NCBI GenBank assembly: GCA_905250025.1
Contig: CAJNOJ010000004.1
Coordinates: forward strand, 1,202,590-1,266,589
Length of the DNA stretch: 64,000 bases
Source of the DNA: Adineta ricciae
Lineage: Eukaryota > Rotifera > Eurotatoria > Adinetida > Adinetidae
Reading direction: 5' to 3'
A program made the position numbers and the translations under genes. Shown piece after piece: positions 9,689 to 25,045 of this stretch. Position 1 is the stretch's first letter, and each line of letters opens with the position of its first letter. The notes below the pieces were generated by a model that was not told the DNA's origin, ran no database searches, and worked only from the letters and a program-made list of their open reading frames with translations.

Positions 9689-11439
9689 TTTCTAACAATC
9701 AGACAGACCAATCAGATATCTGAAACATTTTTACTCGATCAATGCGACAACCTGAATACATTCATATACACTATGAATCTCTTAATAACTATCATTTCTT
9801 CTAAGAAAAATTTCAAACTAAGTCATTTAGATTTATAACAAATTGTGTTACTGTCGGTTAATGTCGTATTAGACATGTGCCTTTAAAAGAATATAATGAA
9901 ATACATTGGCATCGGTAATTCACTATGTAATGGTATTCAAGTGTACTTCCCGTATATCCTCAAGAAATTGTGCATATGGCGCTTTTCTTCTGAAAATTTT
10001 ACTTAACTCTAATAGATCAGCTGTTGAAAAGAACAATCTAGAAAGGAAACTTTAGATAAAGTAAATAATAATGCTAATCTGTGATGTGTCTACGGAAATA
10101 GAAACAATTAATTGTATAGTCTTTTGCAATCCGAAAAAGAATATATCGTGCCGAAGAGCGTCTACCTCTATATCGTATAGATACTCTTTAGAGCGAACAA
10201 GTTCTGTGCCCATAGAAGAAACTTCGCTTAGTAATCAATGAAATTATCCTACTTCAATAAATGAACACTTTCTAAAGAAAGTACATGTGGGCACGATGTG
10301 TCTTCGAGTAAATCGCTTGTATACATGGACATTATGTAAGTAGAATATGTCACGAATTTCATCTTATATGACTAGGATTGACATTAATCGGTATGTTTTG
10401 AAGATTTTCCCTACAATCAGTGTCGATAATTTTTGTATGGTGAGCGTTCTAATGATAAACGCACAATTACGGCGTTAGTCAAACAAAAGATGGTATAATA
10501 TCTTCTATGTCAGATCACATCTGTTACCTCGGAAGGATAAACCTGTACCTGCCATGTCTGAAATAAAAAAAAGATACTTTTTGACATAGGAATAATTAAT
10601 TATCATATCGTGGCATCCAGACGAATGAGTTCTTCCCTCGATTCATATATCATGATCTACTTTGCAGTGTGTATAGGAACAGCAAACATAGTTTTCACCT
10701 GTAATTATCGATGTACCATAGTTGTTCGGTGGTTTCACAGCATCTTAAATAGAATGAATTGTTTCGTCGCTTTTCCTTCATTGTTATGAATCAGCTTTAT
10801 AATAACGTCACCTGTATTTTTATTCGAGTGATATCAAGACCACAATAACGTATCTCAAAGGTTAGTTTTGATGAAAAAGATTCGAGAATTATAGATTTGT
10901 AAAAGAACAAAATTTTCATTATGAGATTTTACATAATTAAGTTCAATTAAAAAAACCTCGAGAACGCAAGAGCTTACATTTAAACTAGCGATTCCACATA
11001 ATTAATACAGTTTTGAACAGTTTATGTTTGTATTATCGAACATGCATCGCTCTACCCTCGCAGAGCAGCTTAAACTTTTTTTCGATGCCTCCAATCATGA
11101 AATTATTTTCTTGTTCCGATAAATATGTGAAATTTATTTTAAATAAATTTGTTTGACAAATTCATATAATAAAAACGAGGTAAAAATGGACACATTATAA
11201 AAGATCATTATTTAACGTACAAGATTGTACAATACGTATAAAAGCACACATCCACACACTGTTGAACAGGCATTAAAAAGTAATAAAACTACGAACTTAT
11301 AAAGAAAGAAAAAAGTTGCATTATTTATGATCAGTACAATCCTGAGCTTATTGAAAAAAAACAAAGGAAAAACGTGCGTTTATCTGAACGAGGGATAAAA
11401 CGTAGTGTAGATAAAGCAGCTAGATGTATCTGACCACAT
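9689..11439. other. intergenic, no gene seen
   Basis: This 1.75-kb stretch lies between the opsin 5' end and the tetraspanin 3' end. No frame above 60 codons is present on either strand, and I found no tRNA fold or obvious repeat. It is the longest plain spacer between genes in the left half and may hold opsin regulatory DNA or tetraspanin 3' UTR. Confidence 0.5.
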
Positions 11440-12799
11440 TTATATGTAACGGTCACGTTGTCGAAGATAGCAAAGTAGACCAAGAGCAGCGACGATACAA
11501 AAACCCTAAGATATCGAAAAAAAAACATCTGAATGATTGTCCTATGTATTTCTATTCGTAGAAAGATCTTCTATCAAACAAATGACATATCTATTCCTTC
11601 GAGAATCGTTCCCTTCTCATGATGTAATTGATATCTGCTTTTTCACTTAGAAACTAATCAATCTCTGGAGGCGCACTGGCCGTTTCTTTTCTGTTGGCAA
11701 AATATTACAGCCATCGCTCGATTGCTTTCCCGTTTCCTAATTCACAAGTGACCTTTCCAACTCACACGTAGTCAAATGGTGATGCTACGAATGGATCATA
11801 ACTTACTTCAACGAAAACGAGAATAAACGCTAAAATTCCCACGATCATCAAATTCCGATTGATCTCCATTTGAATCATATTGAAACACCCCTGAAATGAG
11901 AACACAATTGAAATGATTTAACGTTACAACTTGTAAACATACATCGAGATAAATTAAACCATAGGTTTCATTGGCAGCTATCTGCTTTCCACAACCATTT
12001 GTTTCTTCAATACAACATGAATCTGGCACATAAGGCTGACCAGTCCAAACTTTGGCATTGAACCAATCTTGATATTGATCAACACCACAACAACGAAGCT
12101 AGATACAAAATGCTTTTATCGAGCCAAAGTGATCTTTTTTTCTTCGAACTTACTCGTTTCTGAATTGAATTCATTGTTTTACGAGCGTTATTCTCATCGG
12201 CACCTTCATCTCCCGGGTAGTGGCGAATATTTTCGAGTAATTCTTTTCTTGCAGACATTGCAACCTAAACATACGCAAAATGTCGGACGTCGGGAAACAT
12301 TGCCGATTAAAAATACGTACGTGTTCGTTGAATGCAATGACGAACACAACTCCGAATAGTAATGCCACGAAGATAACAATCATCGTGATAATATACTGTG
12401 AAAGAAAAAACCGGATCATCAACGAATCAAATCGATTATATTTACCATGAACAGTAAGACTTTCTTTTCAAACCAAGCACCAGCACAGCCGACAGCACCA
12501 AGTAGCATCGAAAGTTTCGCTATAGCAAAAAGAAACTAGAGATAAAGCATCTCATCGATATGCATACCTGAGAAAATTAATACAACAGGTGCAGTAAACC
12601 ATGGACTTCCCATTAACGGTCGATAGTCTGCCGATTTTATATGTAACCACCAACTGCAAACAACAACCGCAAAGCCTAATGCCTAAAACGTTCTCTCTTG
12701 TCAAGGTTCATTCATAGACAGAAATTAAACCAAACTCACGAAAAAGCACATGTTAATAATTGTAAAAACACAACGAAATACCATATAAGTCGACGACAT
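11440..12799 (-). CDS. tetraspanin
   Basis: Eight small exons joined by short introns give about 245 residues. It begins MSSTYMVFRCVFTIINMCFF and has four TM helices. The third lies in IITMIVIFVALLFGVVFVIA and the fourth in LMIVGILAFILVFVE, followed by the last exon (GFCIVAALGLLCYLRQRDRYI). The large extracellular loop has the family signature: CCG (LRCCGVDQYQDW), then PDSCC (YVPDSCCIEETNGCGKQ) and a final Cys just before TM4 (GCFNMI). Tetraspanins organise membrane microdomains with integrins and other partners. Two adjacent cysteines near TM1/TM2 are possible palmitoylation sites. It is divergently transcribed from FIP1 with 251 bp between start codons. Confidence 0.85.
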
Positions 12800-13050
12800 T
12801 CTTATTCTACCGCACCTAATTAACAAGTGTTCAATATGAATGAACGCGAATGATCGATTGATCGATCAATAATCAAAAAATACCTGACGAATCAACACAA
12901 TATAAGCAGAAGATGATAGATGGCAGTGTTTATTTCATAGGTGGAAATCTTTTGTTCCGATTGGTTTATTATTTTCGACTAACATCAACAGATACAAACT
13001 GAGTGGAGAAAAAGGAATTATTGAAAAATAAATTTTTTTTTGGTCTAATC
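12800..13050. promoter_or_regulatory. shared 5' region of tetraspanin and FIP1 (possible bidirectional promoter)
   Basis: Only 251 bp separate the divergent start codons. A GATC-rich run lies at about 12850-12870. No TATA box pair is clear. Confidence 0.35.
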
Positions 13051-15879
13051 ATGTCTGAAGCAGTCATGGATGAGGTTCCATCTTCAAATGGTTTAATAAC
13101 AGCAGATACGAATGCGTTAGTCGACGAATCCGGTGTTAAAAATGAAGATGAAGAATCGTGGCTGTATGGAAAATCGAAACTTGATGAAAATACGTAAGTT
13201 GAAAGAAAGTTTTGCAATATTTAACTGATTTTCTTTCTTTTCAATGTTTAGTGAATTAGCAGCAGTAGCGTCATCGATGGATGAAGGTACAGCACAAGAT
13301 ATGGATAAAGTACGTGATAATTTCGTTCGGCGTCATTCGGTGTAAAAACTTTCAAATTAAAAGAATAGTATTGATGTAGACAAAATCATTGATTAGTGTA
13401 TGCACTCTGTTCGACTAATCTTGTACTACGAACTATTCGAAACGTTTGAGTAGATATACAAAGGAAACTTTGACTGAATAACTGTAATCATAAGATAAAC
13501 TAGTTATGAAATAGCTATGATTTAGAATAAATAATGGGAGTTGTATAAAACTTTCTCTCTAGGACAAAGCAACGATACCGTTAGTGACAAATGCACCAAC
13601 TTCATTGCTGGTCGGTAGTCAAATCGAAGATGATTCGGATGATGATGACGATGATGGAATTCAAGTGACAATTGGAAATATCAAATCTGGTGCGGCTATT
13701 TTCTCGACAAATCGACAAAACAGTCGAACAGCAATACCACGTATATAGACAATAGCGTTTTTTGTTCGATGGATTCTATTTGGCTGTTCATTCTAGAGGG
13801 TTCAGTCATTCCAACAAAACCACAAGCAACACGTGGCGTCGATTTAGATGCTCAAGGTGTTATTAACGGACAGCCAATCTTTGAACATGATTTAATGAAT
13901 GCCTATAAGGACGATGAAAAACCCTGGAAAAAGCCAGGTTTGAAAACGATGACAACTTTGATATTTTTAATCGAACTATTTTGCACAGGTGCGGATATAA
14001 CTGATTATTTTAACTATGGTTTCACTGAAGAAACATGGGCACAGTACTGCGATCGTCAACGACGTCTACGAGCAGACAACAATCTAGCTCGTCTCAATGC
14101 TGCACATGTATGGAAAAGAGAAATGTCGATTTGTTTGTACATCAACTTTTTGTTTAGATGCCACAGATGCCACCAATGATTCCAGGGCATCCACCGATGA
14201 TGCATCCGATGAATCCTCACTCAGCAATGATGATGAACAAACCACCAATGAACATGCCAATTATGCCAAGACCATTTATGAATGTTCGAAAACAAGATGG
14301 AAAGATTGATGTAATTGGTATGTGAAACATTCTATTGGAAGTTCTAACGATTATCCTAATGTTTCACTTTAAGGAGCTACGGATCTAACATCTCGTCGAC
14401 CAATGTTTGAACCAGGCCACTCTTTTGATCATATGACATACATCAACGGACCTCCATTGTATGTTTATCTGTGCCCTAAATAAACATCTTTTTGTGTTCA
14501 ATTATCTAAATTTGCGTTTTAGTTCTGGTGGTCAACCACCGCCTAATGGTCAGACAGTGGGCGATCTTGCAACTCCACCACCAACATCCAATGGTCCATC
14601 ACAACCGCAACACGGAACACCACCCGGCGGCAACCATCCCATTCCAACACTTGGCGTGCCTCGAATGTCAATGATACCACCGCCGAATATGCCATTTCGA
14701 CCGCAATTCGGACATCCACATGCTCCTGGCGCACCACAATTCTTTCCTCATGGACCTGCGGGAGGCATGCATGGTGAAAGGTAAACATTTCTTTCCTAAT
14801 TTATTCAATACACCATAGAAATTTCGATTTAGACCACCTCAATCTTACTTTATACCTCATCCACAACAACAACAATGGGAGAAGTAAGTTGATAAAATGT
14901 CATATAATGCATTTATTCATTCTAACATCTGACGTAGACCCGGCGGACCGCCGATGCATGGCTTTCCACCTGGACACTTTCCTCCCCAACCACCCGCACT
15001 AGGCAATGCTGGCAATGGCAGACCAACTTCTAGTCGAAGTTCGACACCTGAAGATCATTCATCACGAAGTTCCACACCAGAAGAAAACCGTCCTAGTGGC
15101 AATGGCGGTGGTGCTGACGGTGATAAGGCGTCGAAAGACGAACGATACAAAGAACGATATAGGTAAAAAAGATTTGGTCCTGAAAAATATGACATGTCCT
15201 CATCTTTCAGAGATGAACGTGAACACTATCCATCCTCCCGCCGACGTTCATCACCGAAAGATCGTACATCATCATCCTATCGTTCTCGTCATCGAAGTGG
15301 TGACCATGAATATGAACGACCAAGAGGTGATCAGAAATCATCACGCGATCGAGATGATAAATATGAGCGTTACTCACGCAAGTAAGTATGTCTAGATTTC
15401 TATACTCGATCTACATATACTTAAGTGATTCTAGACGACATCATCGGGAAGACAGTGGTCGTCACCATCGCGGTGACGAAGATTCATCTCGTGGTCACCG
15501 TTCATCTCACCGTACCCCAACAAAAAATTTTTCATCACCACCCAAAACAATCCTTCCTAATACAACACTAGATCCTTCACAACCATCATCAGAAAATCCT
15601 GAATCGACCGACAATGATCAATCGTCAAGCGCAATTACATCAACAACTAACCCAATAGGTTCAACATCATCATCGCCAAATAGTCGATCTCGTCGTGACG
15701 ATTCCGAACGTTCATCTTCGCGTCATGGTCATCACAAAAAATCTTCAAAACGCTCAAGACGCGACAGTGGCGATGAACGAAGTCATCACCGACGCTCGAA
15801 AGACAAATCGAGTAGCAGTAAAAAGTCAGCAAGTCTAACAGAACCAGCATCTGATGTAAAAGAACAATTAAATGAATAA
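13051..15879 (+). CDS. FIP1L1: pre-mRNA 3'-end-processing factor FIP1
   Basis: Multi-exon gene: exon 1 is 13051-13193, later exons are at about 13251, 13563, 13799, 13989 and 14159, and the last coding exon is about 15435-15879. The acidic N-terminus contains [20 protein letters not shown]. The Fip1 motif follows across two exons: DEKPWKKPG joined to [20 protein letters not shown]. Central exons encode a Met/Pro-rich region ([15 protein letters not shown]) and Pro/Gly-rich segments. The tail is rich in RD, RE and RS dipeptides, like the arginine-rich tail that binds U-rich RNA in FIP1L1. In CPSF it bridges poly(A) polymerase to the cleavage complex in the nucleus. The start at 13051 is favoured over an in-frame ATG at 13003 because the latter adds a poly-F/K stretch. 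Confidence 0.85.
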
Positions 15880-16026
15880 AAGAAATCTATATGTATTAAT
15901 GTTTTCTTTCTCTCTGTTTTTCTTTTGTCATGTAAATTTCTTTTTCGTTCACTCGTGATCGTTCGATTCTCTGAAAATCTTGGAGAAGAAAGGATTAAAT
16001 AGATTTAATCGTTCTAGATATATCAT

Positions 16027-17419
16027 ATGGCCAGTCCGCGTACTCGGTCGGTTTTGAAAGATCTGAAGCTGAAAGATGATAATAATGTTTGTTTCGAATG
16101 TGGAGCATTAAACCCTCAATGGGTCTCGGTTTCATATGGTAAGATTCTACCGGCTAATGTATCTCGACTACATCGAAATAATTCTTTTTTTTGTCAGGAA
16201 TTTTCATTTGTCTGGAATGTTCTGGTAAGCATCGTGGCTTGGGCGTTCATCTATCATTTGTTCGATCGATTACAATGGATAAATGGAAGGATATTGAGCT
16301 AGAAAAGATGAAAGCTGGTGGAAATCGCCAAGCAAAATCGTTTTTTGCCACACAATCTGATTATGATCCCAATACGATGAGTTTACAACAGCGATACAAT
16401 ACACGTGCTGCGGCACTCTATCGTGATAAAATAAGTACTGAAGCACGAGGACAACCGTGGTCGATCAGCACATCTTCGGCACAAACCTACACATCTTCTT
16501 CTTTACCATCAACAACTGAAAAATCTGCACAAGTAAGCGAACATCAACAACACTGTTCTACAATCATGACAATTTCATCTAGCAAATCTCATCCGAATGG
16601 TCAGACTTCAAATCATCTGATAGTCAAAACGATGATTACGGCGGTTATCAAAATAATAATTCAAATGAACAGCAACCACAACGATCTGGTTTGGGTAGTG
16701 GAAATCCAAAATATTGGGGTTTTGGAAATACAAATAATGAATCAGCATCCGGATCTTCTCAACCAACTAGTCAAGAATTACTTGCGTCATCTATATCAAA
16801 TCTCAGTACGAATGCAGCGAAGTGGGCTGGCGTAGCAAAAAGTTCGGTTTTTAAGTTTTCGAAAACTGCCGCCGATAAAGCATCGGAACTAACATCTAAA
16901 GTAAGCGAACAGGCTAAAGATGGTACATTAATGAACAATGTACAGTCTGGTGTGACCAATGTCGCATCATCGGTGGGGAAATTCGGTACGAAAACATGGT
17001 CGGATATGCAATCATTATGGTCTGGGAAAGATTATCATTCTTCTAAACAATCTGATTCAAATCATGTACGTTTATTTTTTGATCTGTTCAATTGGAGAAT
17101 GACTTCGACTTTTTAGGATGAGTGGTCTTCATATCAGCAGGCGTCTCCGCCATTAACATTAGATTCACATCATTCTGGTCATCAGAATACTTCAAAGTCG
17201 AATACAAATCTGTCCAGTCACGAATTCGAATCAGGTTTCGATTCGTGGGTCAATCATGAACCGAACATTTCGACGAAAAAGCCGGATTCGAAGTCAAAAT
17301 CAACTACACACAATAAACCGAAACAAGAGGAACAACCAGCATCGAATCTCATTAATTTCGAAGATGATAAATGGGCCGACGATGACGATGCTGGATGGGA
17401 ATCTATCGACACTAAATAA
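16027..17419 (+). CDS. ARFGAP1: ArfGAP1-type ADP-ribosylation factor GTPase-activating protein
   Basis: Four exons (16027-16138, 16198-16532, 16583-17065, 17117-17419) give about 410 residues. The ArfGAP zinc finger is CFEC-x16-CLEC, split by intron 1, followed by the catalytic arginine in GKHRGLGVHLSFVRS. Downstream, SISNLSTNAAKWAGVAKSS and FKFSKTAADKASELTSK match the Ser/Thr-rich amphipathic ALPS region that senses curved Golgi membranes in ArfGAP1. The C-terminus ends in an acidic W-containing tail (NFEDDKWADDDDAGWESID) that may bind coatomer. It activates Arf1 GTP hydrolysis in COPI traffic. It lies 147 bp after FIP1 on the same strand. Confidence 0.85.
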
Positions 17420-20009
<2,590 letters not shown>

Positions 20010-20452
20010 TTAACATTTGAGAAAAACATAAACTTTCCTATTTGTCCTTTACGAGATGCAAGAATTGTCTTAATTTGCTTTGTTTGCTATTTATCAAGCA
20101 TCTCTAGTTTTTCGTTTGTATAATGTTTAGCTCTTTCTGAATAAAAAAAACATTTGCAGTACATTATGTTTTATTTTATAGTCCGTGCTGTTTTATGTAA
20201 TGAACATTTTTCATGACCATAAAATAAACTGTATTCAGAATGATGTAAGTGTTGACATATCTCGAAATTGGATCTCCCCAATTGTATATGTACGCAGAAC
20301 AAAACTTGTGAATGTTTCTTGAATCTGTTTATAAATGACTGTCATGCTTCAACATCACACAAAGTGCTCTACACACGTCGTCTTGATTCTCAACAGAAAT
20401 TTATTCGAATATTACCACGAAAAAACGACTCATATACAAAATAAAGGCAAGA
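20010..20452. other. convergent 3' region of TDO and BBOF1
   Basis: AT-rich. An AATAAA polyadenylation signal lies at about 20141 on the plus strand. No gene seen. Confidence 0.5.
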
Positions 20453-22539
20453 TTAAGTCGATGGCGTTGAAGTAATTTGTGGCAATTTCGGAGCTCTCGT
20501 TGTATTTGTACTGTTTCGAGATTCTGATAATGCTTTATTCGGTGTCGAACGCGCAGTCTGAGTGACGAAAACATCATTTGCATAATCACGATCAGAGTTC
20601 ATCGGATGTTCACCAATATCCACTTGAGTGCTATAGTAAACAAACGACTATGATCTAGTTTGAGATATACATTAATGTGACTTACTTCTGCATTGATAGA
20701 CTCGGTGGATTTGATTTGCGCGTATTCATTCGTAAGAATAATGTTCGCAAGACTTGTTCTTTTTGTTCCCAGGTTAAATCACCAAAATCCACCTCCGGAC
20801 TAAGATTTGTCCTGAGAAAAACGAATAGTGTAACTAATCAAATCAATATATCGTAGATATTTACCATTTCGTCGCTTCCTCTAGATCATGATATACACTG
20901 TTTGTGCTGCAACCTGGGAATGTTTCATTGAACGTTCGAATCTTTGGATAATCTCCTTGTCCATGATGAGCGTTCAACATTCGGTTTTGATACGCATTAA
21001 ATGCATCTTTTTTGTATTGTGTTCGATTAAATGCAATCTGCTTTTTCACATGTTGTAAAGCATCCAGAAAGAACGTTTCTAACTCAGAACGTTGGTCGAT
21101 GATGATCTTCGCTAATTTTTTCACTTTGACCATCTCCTTAGTTTTGGTTTCTAAATTTCGTTGCAATTTGACAATTTCATTTCGTGAAGATTCATGGAGG
21201 ATATGGGACTTTTCAACTATCTGCTTTCGTTCGACACCGAATTCATCGATAAACTGGGTTAAGGAGGCTTCCAACAGATGAATTTTTTCTTTTAACTAAG
21301 GAAGAAAAGAGAGGAAAGTTCTATTGATTTGGATCAAACAACTTACTTCTTTAATTGTTTGATTTTGCTTTTGAATCTGTTCGACCTTTTCTTGAATTAA
21401 AATCTCATTCAATTCTTTATCACCGGTTGCACGAGAGATTAAACGTGTCAGCTGATCTTTCGTCTTTTGTACTTGAATAAATTCTTGTTGATATACTCGA
21501 ATAGTTTCAATTAACTCTCCGTTTTCTCGATAAACATTGCGGCTGGTCTCAGCTAAACTTCTACAAAACATCAAACCAGTGCGCTGAAGATGAATATCAG
21601 TTGCAGAACACTTACTTCAAAGCTTCGTCTTGTGCCCGTGCAGCGATTTCTTCGATTTTCTCGTTCGATTCTTGTTGCAGTCGTATTCTTTCTTCAAAAT
21701 ATTTCTGTTCTAATCTTTGTAACGCTTCATTATGTTCTCTTTCGTCGATGAATGTGGCATCTTTGATCTGAAATCATCACACCAAGAAGACATTTCAGAA
21801 AATGAAGAAAAAGTGAACGAACATCTTCAAGTTCTTTTTGCATTTGTGCTTTTCGTTTGCGAAGATCTTGAACACTATTCAATTCGTGCCGAGCTGCTTC
21901 AAGTTCGCCTTCTTTTCGAGAAATTTTTTCATCTAATTTACGTTTCTGGCGTGTGAAATGAGCGACCTGAACGAAAGCAACTTTAAAACATCGTTCTCTA
22001 TGAAGAAGTCATATACTAATTCATCTTTATTCTTTCGATGTTCCATTTTGATAAATTGAACTTCTTGTTGTAGACGATCGATCTGTAATTGATAAAAACG
22101 AAGTGAGAATGGTCTTTTGCGCAAATGAGTGTTTATTACTTCAGCATCTTTTTCCGCATCTTGCTTCTTCAGATGCGTCACAACTTCAATTGTCTCTTTT
22201 TCAGTTTCACGCATATCATCACGTAGGGCTTCATTTTCATACGCTATGTTATTGGCAATATCACTATTAGGTAAACAACCGATGTTAGAACAGACGAAGA
22301 AATTTGTGATATGGCCTACCGATAGTGTTTTTTCGATAGTTCGGTGAGATGAAGTTGAGCTTCCCATAGATTGGAATTGTGAATACCATCTTTAATGGCA
22401 GCTTCTTCTTTGATAGCTTTCTTACTACAACAAGCAAATTGTATAAAGCATTCATTATGTTGTGAGGATTCAATTACCTTTTCTTTCCTTTTTTGCCTTT
22501 GCTTTTCCCTTTACCTTTGCCTTTGCCTTTTTTCGGCAT
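20453..22539 (-). CDS. BBOF1: basal body-orientation factor 1 (ciliary coiled-coil protein)
   Basis: Multi-exon coiled-coil protein starting MPKKGKGKGKGKGKSKGKKG, a lysine-rich head, then NSNLWEAQLHLTELSKKHY. Long heptad stretches run through the middle, including RNVYRENGELIETIRVYQQE and TGDKELNEILIQEKVEQIQ. Near the end are VKKLAKIIIDQRSELETFFL, DALQHVKKQIAFNRTQYKKD and YPKIRTFNETFPGCSTNSVY. A later exon encodes FGDLTWEQKEQVLRTLFL. This order, above all 'ERFFLDALxxVKxQI' and 'YPKIRTF', matches BBOF1/CCDC176, which aligns and maintains basal bodies in motile cilia. Rotifers are heavily ciliated, so the role fits. The stop is in PQITSTPST at 20453. Confidence 0.8.
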
Positions 22540-23123
22540 AATTTACTCCAAAGATAGATCGAAAACAAAAAAAGTTTAATTTTGAATAATTCCATTGCCA
22601 TTTCCACTCGATTTCATCCTTGTCGAACCAGCAACAACCTCTGTTCTGCGGCTTCACTTCCATCTACTCGCAGATGTCAGTCGATGTAGATGGAATCATT
22701 GTAAAAACAGTAATTACTTCAAACACTTCATTTTACTTTCTCTTTCTTGTCGATAAATTTAAATATTAACCAAGCAAACACAAACAAGTTTAAATCAAAC
22801 AGGAAAAACAAGTCTTTTTTGTTGAGATTATTATCGAATATATAGTCGTCGAGACAACTTGTTACGTTTGCATGTTTAACATAATCGGCTTTTACTCCAC
22901 TTTATTGTTTTACTACAATGGTGACTCAGTAGAATAACAACACCAGCCAACGCTTAGTAGTGCGGCAAGCACAAACAACAACAACAACAGTAGCAGCAGC
23001 AACCTATTTCGTTTCACTCGTTTCTCGCCTTTTCTTCTGACAGGATAGTCATCCGACAGCCAATTCGCATGATCGTTTTATTTTTTTGCCAAGTGTTTGT
23101 TTTTTTACGTATGTGTACATCGA
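22540..23123. other. divergent 5' region of BBOF1 and the 23.1-kb gene
   Basis: No gene seen. CAACAA-type microsatellite at about 22973-23003. Confidence 0.5.
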
Positions 23124-24628
23124 ATGAAGCATAAAACATCCAAACGATCCAGTTCCAATAAACAACAACAAAACAACACCTCCCCACAAAATCGACCGAG
23201 ACGTTTGTCCAATTCATCAACAGGAGTACTCGAGACCCAAAGAAAATCATCATCAAAGGCAAGTTTATGCACAGAAAACAATTGTTTGGACGCGAATACA
23301 TCAGCGTGTAAAGCAAACTTGCTATTAAAAAGTCAAAAACTGTTCAAACGAGATCTACTACGCTGTAGTGATCAACGACCATCAGTACTCGGTTCGCATA
23401 TTCTCCAGACCTCACGTATTCGTCATGAATCTCAACAAGCACAGCCAACTCTGAATCATGGGCAATCGCACCGTCGTCGTTCTTTATCAGCAGATCCTTA
23501 TCGACGTCATACGACAAGCGAACGAATAGGACCGTGGCCAGATCTACCAGCGGTTCGTATGACTTCAGCAGGAAATGATTTGTCGAATCCAATGAAAGCT
23601 TCTCGTAATATAAAAAACCCGCGTGTTTTTTCACCCAAATACTACGCGGCATTGACGGAGAATACCGTTAAATTTACGTACCATACATCATCAGAAATGT
23701 ATATTAACGAGTATCGGAAGCAAAAAGGTTACTTACTTAGTGCACATGCAGCTGCGAAAGTTCTTCCGCGAGTTTTGCCCATACAGTCCTCTGACGATGA
23801 TCAACTTTCTGTGACAGACATACTCGTAGATAAAGCTTGCCGTGGTGATTGTGATGCACTTGAGGATGATACGACGACAACAACAGAACGAACGATGGCT
23901 TCGACGAATGATCGACTGACAGAATCAACGATTGATCTCTCGTCAAGACAGAATGTATTAATAAAATCAACGAATAGTCTCGCTGATCATCCAAATATAC
24001 CACCATCCATTCCAAGTCTTACAAAAAGTATTAACGAAACACATTATATGAGTAATTTTTCCACAGTTGCTTTTCGTAACGGGCATCTTCGAGCAATTCG
24101 TCATCCAAATCAGCATCGACATCAGCAGCAGCAAACGGTCGTCTTACCACCGTTGAACTCGTCGTCACTACAATATCTTAACAGTATGAATTCAATTGAC
24201 AGATACTATTCGACCACCACGAGAAAGCCAACAGTACAAAACCATCAAAAATTCTTTCTTCTCGAAGGAAGAAGCAAGAAGAGGTATGAACAAATCCTAT
24301 CCGCATACTAACATTTCCTCTCGACATGTATATTTTCAGTTATGTAAATAAGAATAGGAATCCACCTCGAATAAGTAGCGATAGCGAAGTATGCTAGTGT
24401 GAATGAGTTACAATTAATTACTAACAAGATTTAACTATTAAAACATATGAGAATAAACTTTGACGAGTTTTCTTTTTTCAGATTGCGTCTCGTTCCCAAG
24501 ATTATTCTGACTTACAAGCAACCGGTGGTCCAGTACTGAGAACAACTCAACGCACGCAAGCTTTAGCTGTCTACCAACTTCCTCGGCAAGCTGCAACCAT
24601 AGTCACTAGTCAAAACGATCTTAGATAA
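23124..24628 (+). CDS. unrecognised basic, low-complexity protein
   Basis: Three exons fit: 23124-24283, 24340-24388 and 24482-24628. All junctions are in frame with GT-AG introns of 56 and 93 nt. The protein has about 450 residues and is rich in S, T, R, H and Q. An open stretch that looks folded lies around NPRVFSPKYYAALTENTVKF and SEMYINEYRKQKGYLLSAHA. It has no TM helix or signal peptide from the chosen start MKHKTSKRSSSN. An in-frame ATG at 23097 would add FFYVCVHR. The 49-nt middle exon and consistent phase argue for a real gene. Divergent orientation beside BBOF1 hints at shared expression in ciliated cells (inference). I do not recognise the family. Confidence 0.6.
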
Positions 24629-25045
24629 TCTCGTGAATACTGTTTTGAATGAGACCCGCAAAATACAGACTTTTATTTTGTAATATGAATGTTGTTACTC
24701 AGATGAAATAAACCGATAAAACAGATTAGAAACAAATGCGTATGCATCTTAATCATTCGATATGTACGATGATGTCGCAAGTTGTCAGTTCCGAACACAT
24801 TTCTTTTCGTTCTTCTGTCTTCAGTGTTTTCTATTGGTCGATAATTTTGACGTGAAGACGAAGGAAAAGGGTAAAGAAAGAACAATAACAACAAATAACA
24901 AATAACATTTCCTCGTTCCTTCTTGTTCGTCTTGTAAATTTCTGTGCATTCAATCATCTGTCATCGTTTGATATTTACTACACTTTTTTAGTCGAATTAA
25001 ACCAACGAAAAATATCTATCCCTGAAACAGACTTTTTTTCGTGTC
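24629..25045. other. intergenic spacer, no gene seen
   Basis: Lies between two plus-strand genes. The minus-strand frame at 24673-24957 has no domain. Confidence 0.45.

Noticed and set aside
22499..22539. Tandem CCTTTGCC-like repeat at BBOF1 start considered as a regulatory repeat
   Set aside because: It encodes the Lys-Gly-rich head (MPKKGKGKGKG) that other BBOF1 proteins also have.
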